A DNA stretch of 43,158 nucleotides from Candidatus Jordarchaeia archaeon (GTDB lineage: Archaea > Asgardarchaeota > Jordiarchaeia > Jordiarchaeales > Jordiarchaeaceae). Positions 7,724 to 15,424 of this stretch are shown piece after piece (position 1 is the first letter of the stretch; every line of letters begins with the position of its first letter). The stretch covers positions 1 through 43,158 of the forward strand of contig JAHAWU010000013.1 in NCBI GenBank assembly GCA_018383815.1, written 5' to 3'. The position numbers and the translations under genes are program-made. The notes under the pieces were generated by a model that saw only the letters and a program-made list of their open reading frames with translations, made no database searches and was not told the origin of the DNA.

Positions 7724-7972
7724 TTAAACCTCCCTAGTTTTTTGCATTTCTTCTTTTCTAATTTTTACTATTGCGAAGTGGAGTTTGGAAGGCCAATCAA
7801 TTACGAGGCGAATTCCTTCCCTCCAGTCTCCAGTGAAGAGGCGTCCTCCAAAATCAACAAATGTGTCCAGTATTACTTCGCAAAGTTTTTCCAAGTCAAT
7901 ATTGGATTCCCTTGAAAAGTCCTGTAAATACTTGATGGTTTTTTCGCTCAAGTTTATATTTATGGAAGCCAT
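7724..7972 (-). CDS. Small ribbon-helix-helix-like protein
   Basis: Starting at ATG 7972 this gives 82 residues; a second in-frame ATG at 7981 overlaps the end of the nitroreductase gene. The N-terminus ASININLSEKTIKYLQDFSR followed by a second helix (LEKLCEVILDTFVDFGG) fits an RHH DNA-binding module. The last 35 residues (WREGIRLVIDWPSKLHFAIVKIRKE) look like a small strand-rich tail. It may be an autoregulator of this operon or half of a toxin-antitoxin-like pair with its neighbour; no toxin motif is visible. Function is unknown. Confidence 0.7.
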   Translation of the reverse strand: MASININLSEKTIKYLQDFSRESNIDLEKLCEVILDTFVDFGGRLFTGDWREGIRLVIDWPSKLHFAIVKIRKEEMQKTREV

Positions 7973-7973
7973 T

Positions 7974-8675
7974 TTAATCATCCTTTTTTCGGAATGCCAA
8001 TCTTTTGTAGGGGTTGCCCCAGTATTCCTCGTAGACTATGCCTTCCAAGGGGTAGCGGGCCGGCGTTGCTGTTCTTGGGAATAGGGGTACACCAACAGCG
8101 AGGGTGGTCAGTGGAAAAACTCCTCGGGGTAATCCCAGTTTGTCAGCCAATTTTTCGCGCCTTCGATGGTCACCGCAGGGTAAAGCGTCGTAGCCCATTC
8201 CGAGATTAAGGGCTCTTGTGGCCAACCACATATTTTGGATGGCCATGCTTGTGGACACAACCATTACTTCGGTGGAGGAGGGATACGCAGGAGTTATATC
8301 AAAGGCAGTAGTGTTAGCGCAGGGAACTATTACGGTGTCTGCGTCTTCTGGATACCTGAAAAGTGTACCATCATATGCTCTCTCAATGACTGCCGCTCTT
8401 GATTTTTCTGGGATGTACCAGAGTCTATCTTCAACTATTTCGTAGGGAAAGTTTCCAAAAACCGTTGCTCCATGTTCCTGGGCCATATCTGCTATGTATT
8501 CTTTCATTTCTTGGTCTCTTACTAAAACCATTCTCCAATACTGCATATTTTCTGGGCTGGGAGCCCACCTAGCGGCGTCCAATATTTTTTCTATTTTCCA
8601 GGGTTCCACGGGAGCCCCTTTTTTGAATTCTCGAATACTTCTTCTGGTGTAGAGCACTTCCCAAAAATCAGGCAA
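7974..8675 (-). CDS. Nitroreductase-family flavoprotein
   Basis: This is a 233-residue FMN-dependent oxidoreductase. The N-terminus FWEVLYTRRSIREFK carries the Arg-Arg-Ser motif that contacts the FMN phosphate, followed by AARWAPSPENMQYWRMVLV, the usual second flavin-contacting segment. The C-terminal part (NLGMGYDALPCGD... TLAVGVP) is the common end of the family. TTG 8675 follows GAGGTG. The gene starts 37 nt after cobY on the same strand, so it may belong to the cobalamin operon. Possible roles include flavin-driven reduction of corrinoid cobalt or of an unrelated quinone or nitro substrate. BluB, which makes dimethylbenzimidazole, is in the same superfamily but needs oxygen, and its diagnostic residues were not recognised here. 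Confidence 0.85.
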   Translation of the reverse strand: MPDFWEVLYTRRSIREFKKGAPVEPWKIEKILDAARWAPSPENMQYWRMVLVRDQEMKEYIADMAQEHGATVFGNFPYEIVEDRLWYIPEKSRAAVIERAYDGTLFRYPEDADTVIVPCANTTAFDITPAYPSSTEVMVVSTSMAIQNMWLATRALNLGMGYDALPCGDHRRREKLADKLGLPRGVFPLTTLAVGVPLFPRTATPARYPLEGIVYEEYWGNPYKRLAFRKKDD

Positions 8676-8712
8676 TTAATCACCTCTAAAAATTGTAGCT
8701 TTAGGGCTTTTT

Positions 8713-9387
8713 TTAACGAGTGGATTTAACATGACTCATAAATCTTGTGGGTTGAAATTTTCTTGGGCGTTTTTTGAGTATTTTTTCGGCGATTTTTAGG
8801 TCTCTCCTGCTATTTATGTTAATGGCGAATTCTTTGCGGTTTACTTTGAAGTAGCCCTCCTCAAGGGTTGCTCCAGTGACTAGTTTTTCTCCTTTAACCA
8901 CATTGACCCCTGTGGGTACCATGTCCAATTCATCTATTTTCATTATGGTTGTGGGTTCTAGGCCCAAACTTTTTACCATTTCTAGGGGAACCACGGTTAC
9001 GAGTGAGGGTTTACCAACTCTGAAGAACTCTTCCACCACTAGGTCTAATAGTTCTCCCCTGAGAAATGGGGTGTCGGCGGGGCAAACAAGCACATCAGAC
9101 ATTCCAGAAAGGTTAATGGCGTATCGCAGGTCTTCTATGTAGCCTGCTCCGGGAGTTTGAACTATTTGAAAATGGTATTTCTTAACCCTTTTTAGGTAAT
9201 CTGTGGTGTTTTTTGTGTGTGAACTTACTGCTACGTGGATGCTCTTGATGAGTTTTGAGTCACTCATTGCCTTTAACACATAATCTATCAGGGGGCGCCC
9301 GTTTAGGCGTATCATTGGTTTTTCCCCAAGTTCTTTAATTCTTAAGCTTCTTCCCCCAGCCATAATGAGACCATCAATCCTAAGCAT
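8713..9387 (-). CDS. cobY: Adenosylcobinamide-phosphate guanylyltransferase
   Basis: CobY is the archaeal, non-homologous replacement for bacterial CobU; it transfers GMP from GTP to adenosylcobinamide phosphate to give AdoCbi-GDP. The 224-residue protein is a nucleotidyltransferase of the GT-A/MobA type: GLIMAGGRSLRI (residues 6-17) is the nucleotide-binding loop, GEKPMIRLNGRPLIDYV the following conserved segment, and VCPADTPFL holds the metal-binding Asp. A basic C-terminal tail of about 25 residues (KILKKRPRKFQ...) extends beyond the usual family length. Its ATG overlaps the end of cobS by 8 nt. MobA-like enzymes are the alternative, but the location between cobalamin genes makes CobY the better call. 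Confidence 0.85.
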   Translation of the reverse strand: MLRIDGLIMAGGRSLRIKELGEKPMIRLNGRPLIDYVLKAMSDSKLIKSIHVAVSSHTKNTTDYLKRVKKYHFQIVQTPGAGYIEDLRYAINLSGMSDVLVCPADTPFLRGELLDLVVEEFFRVGKPSLVTVVPLEMVKSLGLEPTTIMKIDELDMVPTGVNVVKGEKLVTGATLEEGYFKVNRKEFAININSRRDLKIAEKILKKRPRKFQPTRFMSHVKSTR

Positions 9388-10171
9388 ATAGTGAAATCAC
9401 CGCCACGATTAATGCTAGTAAAATGAGTCTGGAAATCTCATGTGATGCACCCAGAACATCACCAGTGACACAGCCAAAGATCCTGTTGGAGAGAACAGCA
9501 ATGGAGGCTCCAGAAATAATGGATAGTACGGGTGAGAATAGGATGAAAATTTTTACTTCGAAGGTGATACTGAGGTGGAGAAAATAATTGTAGAAGAAGA
9601 TTATTAGGATTAAGAATGCTAATGTCAGTAGGGCGGATGCCAAAAGCCTTTTCTTGTTCATTCCCTCTATGAATTGTTTGCCTATTCCGGATTCGTGGGG
9701 TTTACCTAGAGTGGCGCATGCCAGTAGGGAATTTTTGCACAAAACCTCTGTCACAAAGACGAATAGGAATAGTTGAACGTATGGTAATACGCTGTAGAGG
9801 GAAACCGTTGCTATTATTGTTAGGAGTGCAAGGATTAGTCCTCCGGCTCCCACTCGGACATCCTTCATAGCGCTTAGCTTCTTCTGCCTGTCTCCAAATG
9901 CTGCGAGTCCATCTCCAAAATCTATGAGACCGTCTACATGGAAAAAGCCGTTCAGTAAATATACCGTTAGGAGCATAATTGAAGCCGAGGCGAAAGTGGG
10001 AAGTACAAGCGCCAATCCAGAGTAGACTGTTCCAGCAAAAACTCCATAAAGGGCACCTATAATGATGGTTAGGGGCAAATACTTCGCCATATCTTCAGAG
10101 AAGCGGCTCTTCCCAACGGGGATTACGGTAAACATAGCTACTAGTATTTTTAAGCCGTCTATAGCCCCCAT
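9380..10171 (-). CDS. cobS: Cobalamin synthase (adenosylcobinamide-GDP ribazoletransferase)
   Basis: CobS is the integral membrane enzyme that joins AdoCbi-GDP with alpha-ribazole (or its phosphate) in the last assembly step. The motif DGLIDFGDGLAAFGDRQKKL is the conserved Mg/substrate loop, followed by the MKDVRVGAGG segment typical of CobS. Six or seven hydrophobic helices fill the rest, for example ASIMLLTVYLLNGFF and ALLTLAFLILIIFFYN. I prefer ATG 10171, nine bases after GGAG; ATG 10186 is a possible start five codons earlier. It lies between cbiS and cobY with almost no spacing. Confidence 0.93.
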   Translation of the reverse strand: MGAIDGLKILVAMFTVIPVGKSRFSEDMAKYLPLTIIIGALYGVFAGTVYSGLALVLPTFASASIMLLTVYLLNGFFHVDGLIDFGDGLAAFGDRQKKLSAMKDVRVGAGGLILALLTIIATVSLYSVLPYVQLFLFVFVTEVLCKNSLLACATLGKPHESGIGKQFIEGMNKKRLLASALLTLAFLILIIFFYNYFLHLSITFEVKIFILFSPVLSIISGASIAVLSNRIFGCVTGDVLGASHEISRLILLALIVAVISLYA

Positions 10172-10189
10172 TTCTACATGCTCCATTTT

Positions 10190-11293
10190 TTAGAGTTTTG
10201 AGTAGATACTTGACATGATTCCTCCCACCAGCGAAGCTACAACATCGTCCAGAAAAGGTCCTAGGGTGGCAATTATGCCCGGCTTCTTCCTGTCGTATCG
10301 GATGTAGTTTAAAAGGCCCTTTGTTCCAGCAATGTACTCCGCGATGGCCATTCCTAGGATTTCATCCGCCAAGATGTGAACTGGATCCTTTTTGAAGTCA
10401 TCTACGCTGAGTCCATGGATTCCCCCGCTTGAACCGAGGTCCTCAAGAAACATGGCTGAGCAAACTAGCGAGTTAATGTTTACATCACCTGTTAACCTGT
10501 TAATCTCCTCCACAAAAAATTTCCTTATTTCTTCGGTGCTGTGTTCAGTATCTGGAATGTGGAGTTCCATAGCGGCATCCAACAAATTTTCCATTTTTAT
10601 GCCATGCTCACAGAGTCTGTCCATAAAATTTCTGCTCTTCGCTTCTCCAGCTTTTGTCAACGATTCTATAACCGCTTGTTTAACTGCTCGGGATAAAAGA
10701 ATCCCCACATCAGTAGCTGTCCCAGCATATCTCAGCTTTCCTCCATCGGGAGGGCAGGCAATTACTATGCTGTCTGTGGTTGTTCCGCTCCCTGCAAAAC
10801 CAAGGTTCCTCAGAGCCACACTCTTCGCCTCCGTTGCAGTAATAACCGCATTTACTAAGGCCCCGTCGGTCAATGCTTTATTGACTAAAGCAATTATGTT
10901 AATAGTTCCAGAATGCTTCCTCTCACCCTCTTTTTTATAGGGATCCTCCCCCGCTATTAGGGCGTTGGAAGCACCCGCGGTGGCAACCACGGTGATATGT
11001 AAATCGTCTAATGATTGATGTGTTACCGTTAATACTTTTTTCACTTCTGCGGCGGTCATTAGCCCTACAGTGTTTTTTCCAAGGTTTAAATCATCAATTA
11101 GGTCTTGGAGTTCGTCCTCTGGCCGCTCCGAATCATAATCTCTGGGAACTTGAAGAATGAGAATCTTATCCACATTTATGATGCCGAATCCTAGTGGAGC
11201 TGAGCTCACAGCCCTAAAAGTTTTAGGTAAACTCACAAGTACGCAGCAGCCTTTACTTGACTCAATTAATTCCACATTTATATCAGGCAACAT
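10190..11293 (-). CDS. cbiS: CbiS: adenosylcobinamide amidohydrolase / alpha-ribazole-phosphate phosphatase fusion
   Basis: The N-terminal part (about residues 1-215) is a CbiZ domain, which hydrolyses adenosylcobinamide to adenosylcobyric acid so incomplete corrinoids can re-enter the pathway; GLMTAAEVKKVLTV, TVVATAGASNALIAGEDP and TTTDSIVIACP are the family's conserved blocks. The C-terminal part (about 225-367) resembles phosphatidylglycerophosphatase A, the fold of archaeal CobZ, with HILADEILGMAIAEYIAG and KPGIIATLGPFLDDVVASL carrying the acidic metal ligands. The same fusion in Methanopyrus was described as CbiS with both activities. ATG 11293 is preferred over TTG 11302; either start overlaps the end of cbiB. 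Having trimming and final dephosphorylation on one chain fits a salvage operon. Confidence 0.93.
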   Translation of the reverse strand: MLPDINVELIESSKGCCVLVSLPKTFRAVSSAPLGFGIINVDKILILQVPRDYDSERPEDELQDLIDDLNLGKNTVGLMTAAEVKKVLTVTHQSLDDLHITVVATAGASNALIAGEDPYKKEGERKHSGTINIIALVNKALTDGALVNAVITATEAKSVALRNLGFAGSGTTTDSIVIACPPDGGKLRYAGTATDVGILLSRAVKQAVIESLTKAGEAKSRNFMDRLCEHGIKMENLLDAAMELHIPDTEHSTEEIRKFFVEEINRLTGDVNINSLVCSAMFLEDLGSSGGIHGLSVDDFKKDPVHILADEILGMAIAEYIAGTKGLLNYIRYDRKKPGIIATLGPFLDDVVASLVGGIMSSIYSKL

Positions 11294-12303
11294 AGACCCC
11301 AACCTAAAGCGTTTATTAAGAGTTTTATGAGAAAATTCTCAATCAGACCCTGTACAAAAATTCCCAAAAATATAGCTACTGGTGATAGGGTTAGCGTAAA
11401 GAGCAAACAGGAGACTTTCATTATTTTAACAGCTTTTTCTGTTTCTCTAAATCTGGGAAACGGGTACTCCTCACCCAATATGTGGTAACCTATCTTTTCG
11501 AGACGGACATGGAGAGCTCCAGCCATAGCTGCCATTGGCCACCCTCCGTTGGGACTCTTGGTTTTTCTGTGATCCCTCAAAGCTACCTTTAGGCAACTCC
11601 TCCAGTCTGCTCCCAGCAACTTCGAAGCTAGTGCTATAAAGGGAAGGGAGACTCTTGCAGGGAGCCAGTTTGCAAAGTCATCGAGGCGCGCTGAAAACCA
11701 ACCAACATTCCTATGTTTCTCAGTTTTATAGCCTACCATTGAGTCTAGGGTGTTTATTGAGCGGAAAAAAATTGCGCCCGGAACACCCAAAAAGGCGAAA
11801 AATAGAAAGGGAGAAAAAAAGCCGTCCACAATACTTTCAGAGACGCTCTCCACAGTGGCAGATAAGATGTGTGGTTCATCTAGGTTGGTTACATCCCGTC
11901 CTACTATGCGGGAAACCTGCTCCCGAGCGCCGGGAAGGTTTCCATTCATGAGTTCATGAATTATGGGTGTTGCGTGCCTCTCCATATCTTTTATGGCAAA
12001 GGTTGATTTAAAAAGGAAGGAGGCAACAAGCATCCAGGCAATTTTGCCCAACGTGAACTTGGCTAGGGTTAACACTAGCAGGGTGGAAAGCAGAAAAATT
12101 GAAGTGGTAAAAATGGCGAGGAAGACGCCCAAAACTTTTTCTCTTGTAGGATTTCCCCGGGGTATTCTTCTGTCAATTAGTGAGATGAGACGCCCCATCC
12201 ATATTGTGGGATGAATTTTTCTGGGTGGCTCTCCAAGCACAAGGTCAATAATTAAGGCAATCACAATGATTCCAAGAGGGTAGACAAGATTCGCTAGTTC
12301 CAT
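11278..12303 (-). CDS. cbiB: Adenosylcobinamide-phosphate synthase
   Basis: CbiB is a membrane enzyme that amidates adenosylcobyric acid with aminopropanol (phosphate), rebuilding the arm removed by CbiZ. The 341-residue protein begins with a hydrophobic segment and the family block DLVLGEPPRKIHPTIWMGRL (residues 21-40). ESVSESIVDGFFSPFLFFAF and the NGGWPMAAMAGALHVRLEK block are also typical. Several transmembrane helices are present, the last near the C-terminus. AGGGG eight bases before ATG 12303 supports the start. The gene begins 32 nt after cobD and its end overlaps cbiS by about 16 nt. Confidence 0.94.
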   Translation of the reverse strand: MELANLVYPLGIIVIALIIDLVLGEPPRKIHPTIWMGRLISLIDRRIPRGNPTREKVLGVFLAIFTTSIFLLSTLLVLTLAKFTLGKIAWMLVASFLFKSTFAIKDMERHATPIIHELMNGNLPGAREQVSRIVGRDVTNLDEPHILSATVESVSESIVDGFFSPFLFFAFLGVPGAIFFRSINTLDSMVGYKTEKHRNVGWFSARLDDFANWLPARVSLPFIALASKLLGADWRSCLKVALRDHRKTKSPNGGWPMAAMAGALHVRLEKIGYHILGEEYPFPRFRETEKAVKIMKVSCLLFTLTLSPVAIFLGIFVQGLIENFLIKLLINALGWGLCCLI

Positions 12304-12335
12304 CTAGAAGCCCCTGAGAGCCTTTGAGAATTGAG

Positions 12336-13493
12336 TCAACACTTACTTATTGACCTTTCTGGCGCTTCAAATTCTTTTCTGCCACTAGACAGTATCTCCT
12401 CGGAAACCGCTTTTAACTTTTCTAGGAGGCTCGCATTCTGTTCACTTTTCTTTATGGCTATTCTAATATAGTTCGAGAAAGCCTCGCCAAAAGAGCTACA
12501 GTCCCTTATGAGAAATCCGTAGGTCAGCATGATGTTCTTGAAATCTGTGCTGCTGACGCCCAACTCCTTGATTTTAACAAAAATAAAGTTGGCGTCCGGT
12601 CTAACAGGCTGATACCCCATGATGCGGGAAAGTTTCTCATAAATCCTCCTTTTTTCAGTTTCAACAAATCTCACGGTTCTCTCCAAGTAGGAATGACAGG
12701 CACCAACCAACCCACATGCTAAGGCTTGTTCAAGTGTTCCCACATTCCATGACAGCCGCGCCTTATCCATATATTTTACTATTTCTTCTCCGCCCACCCC
12801 ATACCCCACTCTAATGCCGGGTATACTGAAAATTTTGGTCAAAGAGCGGGAGACGAAAAGATTATCGTGGTTTTGCACCTCAGAAACACAAGAGCTACTC
12901 TTCCCCTCCCTCAGAAAATCAATGAATGCCTCATCAATAAAAACCAGAATATTCCTACTTTCACACTCCTCCACCACCTCTAAAATTTTATTTTTGTTCT
13001 CAAACCTGCTGGTGGGATTATTGGGATTACATAGAAAAACCGCTCTTGCACCCCCATTAACCAACTCAAAGAGAGAATCAGTCTCTAGGCAAAATTCCTT
13101 ATCCTCCCTGAGAGGAACCCTATCAACGACTCCCCCCATAAATTGACAGTAGAAAGCGTACTCATCATAGGTTGGGGAACAGACTATTATATGGTCATTA
13201 GGCCTAACGAAAGCTTCAGCAAACGCTTTGATTAACTCGGTGGATCCACAACCCACAATTATGTTCCCCAAAGGTACGTCAAGATAGTCGGACAGTGTTG
13301 ACTTCAAATGTGTGCAGTGGTCATCAGGATAATTAGTAATGTAATCCAAGTTTTGCTGGATTATTTTGAGGGTTTCCTCTGGAGGTCCAAATGGGTTCAA
13401 GTTACAGCTAAAATCTATAAGAGTAGGATTATGCTTCCACACTTCTCCGCCGTGCTGGGGTCTTACTAAGCGCAGTAGTTCCCTTCTCACCAT
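12336..13493 (-). CDS. cobD: L-threonine-O-3-phosphate decarboxylase (CobD), PLP-dependent
   Basis: CobD makes (R)-1-amino-2-propanol phosphate, the substrate of CbiB. The protein belongs to the aminotransferase class I fold close to histidinol-phosphate aminotransferase. Visible landmarks are HGG near the N-terminus, IDFSCNLNPFGPP, CNPNNPTS, the FIDEAFIDF block with the PLP-pyridine Asp, and SRSLTKIFSIPGIRVGYG with the Schiff-base Lys (K220 from this start). HisC is the alternative, but the HGG start, the IPGIRVGY segment and the operon context favour CobD. ATG 13493 or TTG/GTG codons up to 13517 could start it; even the shortest form overlaps the end of btuD by about 60 nt in another frame, which is unusually long. 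Confidence 0.9.
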   Translation of the reverse strand: MVRRELLRLVRPQHGGEVWKHNPTLIDFSCNLNPFGPPEETLKIIQQNLDYITNYPDDHCTHLKSTLSDYLDVPLGNIIVGCGSTELIKAFAEAFVRPNDHIIVCSPTYDEYAFYCQFMGGVVDRVPLREDKEFCLETDSLFELVNGGARAVFLCNPNNPTSRFENKNKILEVVEECESRNILVFIDEAFIDFLREGKSSSCVSEVQNHDNLFVSRSLTKIFSIPGIRVGYGVGGEEIVKYMDKARLSWNVGTLEQALACGLVGACHSYLERTVRFVETEKRRIYEKLSRIMGYQPVRPDANFIFVKIKELGVSSTDFKNIMLTYGFLIRDCSSFGEAFSNYIRIAIKKSEQNASLLEKLKAVSEEILSSGRKEFEAPERSISKC

Positions 13494-14310
13494 TTTTCTT
13501 ATCAAACACACCACCATTATTGGAACTTGATAGAGGAATTATTACCAGTCCCGCTTCTGGAATGTCCTGGACTATCACCTTTACTCCGTAGACATCCTCA
13601 ATAAGTTTTTGTGTAACTATGTCTTTGGGTTTACCGCAAGCCACAATCCTACCCTTGTCAAGCACTATAAGTTTATCACAATACTTGACTGCAAGATTAA
13701 GTTCATGCATCGCAGCAATAATCGTAACACCATCCCTAGCTAAACTTTTCAACATCTCCATAATTTCCATCTGGTATCCCAAATCCAGATGAGCCACAGG
13801 TTCATCTATCAGAAGCACTTTTGCCTCCTGAGCCATAGCCTTAGCTATCAGAACCCTCTGCTTCTCTCCGCTGCTTAATTCCCCAAGTTTTCTATTACCA
13901 AAATTTAAAACATTCAATTTTTCCATAGCTTCCAAAGCAATTTCCTCATCTCGCTCCTTTTCCCACCATATACCCCCAAGATAGGGGTATCTGCCCAAGA
14001 GTACAGTGTCCGTAATTGAGATGTTCATATCCATGGAAAATTCTGAAGGCACCACAGCATAGATTCTGGCGCCCTCCAGTGGGGACAGCTTTCTTAAGTC
14101 ACGCCCATCCAACTCTATGCTGCCCTCTTGGGGAGTATACAACTTACTCAGGCACCTAAGAAGAGTGGTTTTTCCAGAACCATTAGGACCAACGAGACCA
14201 ACAAACTCCCCACTATAAATCTCAAAAGTCAACCCGTCAAGGGCCCTAACAGAATCATAACTATACACTAAATCTTTAACCTTAATAATTGCATCATTAC
14301 TAAACGGCAT
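13429..14310 (-). CDS. btuD: Corrinoid/iron-chelate ABC transporter ATPase
   Basis: This is the ATPase of a BtuCDF/FecCDE-type importer: Walker A GPNGSGKTT (about residues 39-47), the Q-loop region, signature LSSGEKQR, Walker B VLLIDEP and the switch His in AAMHELN are all intact. I chose ATG 14310, which follows GGAGGGG, instead of the earlier in-frame start at 14358. After the normal end near GLVIIPLSS there is a tail of about 35 polar and basic residues that extends into cobD; the overlapped DNA also encodes the N-terminus of CobD. Linkage to six cobalamin-assembly genes makes corrinoid the likely cargo rather than iron siderophore. Confidence 0.9.
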   Translation of the reverse strand: MPFSNDAIIKVKDLVYSYDSVRALDGLTFEIYSGEFVGLVGPNGSGKTTLLRCLSKLYTPQEGSIELDGRDLRKLSPLEGARIYAVVPSEFSMDMNISITDTVLLGRYPYLGGIWWEKERDEEIALEAMEKLNVLNFGNRKLGELSSGEKQRVLIAKAMAQEAKVLLIDEPVAHLDLGYQMEIMEMLKSLARDGVTIIAAMHELNLAVKYCDKLIVLDKGRIVACGKPKDIVTQKLIEDVYGVKVIVQDIPEAGLVIIPLSSSNNGGVFDKKNGEKGTTALSKTPARRRSVEA

Positions 14311-15424
14311 ATCTTTTACCCCTCCTAATAAGTAGATAGGCGAAGAAAGGCACACCAATAAAGGAAGTTATTATCCCTATGGGAAGCTCTGCAGGTCTCA
14401 TAACAACCCTAGCCACAATATCTGCAACGAGCAGAAGATTTGCACCAAAAATCGTTGATAAGGGAAGCAGAAGCCTATGATCACTACCCAGAGCCAAACG
14501 AATCATGTGAGGAACCACTAATCCCACGAATCCAATAATTCCCGTATAGGCAACACAAAAACTAGCGAGAAGCGCAGCCACTATCAACATGATCCTTTTA
14601 AACCACTTGACCCTCAACCCTAACTGGGCCGCCTGCTCGTCACCCAATAGAAGAACATTAAACTCTCTAGCGTAAAATAGGGATACCAAAACAATTACTA
14701 TCACCACTGGCAGAAGAACCCACACAACATCCCAGGTAACATACGCTATACTTCCAAAGAGCCAGAAAAGAGCGCCATGAATCTCCTTGGTAGAAGTAAC
14801 GATGAAAAATGTTGTCAAAGAAGAAAAAGCTATACCAACTATTACTCCCCCCAAAACAAAACTTGTGGGAGTCTCACCCGCACTCCTATATATAATAAAC
14901 GTTATTCCAAAAGCCCCAAGCCCACCCAAAAACGCGGCCAAGGGAAGAGAAACAGTCTCAAGAAATCCAGTTAAAGTAGAAGTGAGCAAAATAAGCACCG
15001 CTCCAAAAGCCCCCCCAGAGGATACACCACTAATATACGGATCCACAAGGGGATTCCTAACAAGAGCCTGCATAATAGCTCCGGAAACGGCAAGACCCGC
15101 ACCTATAAGAATAGCAGAGAAAGTTCTAGGAATCCTCGAATAATAAAGTATGGCATCCAAACTCCAATCAATATAGCTGGGCAATATAAAGCGATAATTT
15201 TGAAGGGGACCACCAAAAATCCAAATCCTGTAAAGAGACGCAAAAACATCGCCTAAAGTAGTCTCCTCCGCTCCAAAAATAAGGGAAGCAAGTATAAGCA
15301 CTGCCAGTATCGCCAACCCCACGACAACTGATACAGTAAGCAGAAAAATTTTACGTTTAACTAAACTCTGAACGCCGAGAAAAAAAAGGGAAGGGGAAGT
15401 TTTAACCAAATCACTGCACCTCAC
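14300..15424 (-). CDS. btuC: Corrinoid ABC transporter permease
   Basis: This is a 374-residue FecCD/BtuC-type permease with about ten transmembrane helices. Family landmarks include RIPRTFSAILIGAGLAVSG, MQALVRNPLVDPYISGVSSG (the cytosolic contact region) and IGIITSFIGVPFFAYLLIRR at the C-terminus. GTG 15424 overlaps the stop of btuF as GTGA, and the end overlaps btuD by 11 nt, so the importer is translated as a unit. TTG 15409, seven bases after GAGGTG, is an alternative start that removes five residues. Confidence 0.92.
   Translation of the reverse strand: MRCSDLVKTSPSLFFLGVQSLVKRKIFLLTVSVVVGLAILAVLILASLIFGAEETTLGDVFASLYRIWIFGGPLQNYRFILPSYIDWSLDAILYYSRIPRTFSAILIGAGLAVSGAIMQALVRNPLVDPYISGVSSGGAFGAVLILLTSTLTGFLETVSLPLAAFLGGLGAFGITFIIYRSAGETPTSFVLGGVIVGIAFSSLTTFFIVTSTKEIHGALFWLFGSIAYVTWDVVWVLLPVVIVIVLVSLFYAREFNVLLLGDEQAAQLGLRVKWFKRIMLIVAALLASFCVAYTGIIGFVGLVVPHMIRLALGSDHRLLLPLSTIFGANLLLVADIVARVVMRPAELPIGIITSFIGVPFFAYLLIRRGKRYAV

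Noticed and set aside
7974-8675. BluB (5,6-dimethylbenzimidazole synthase)
   Set aside because: Same superfamily and close to cobalamin genes, but BluB is oxygen-dependent and its specific residues were not recognised; a general nitroreductase call is safer.
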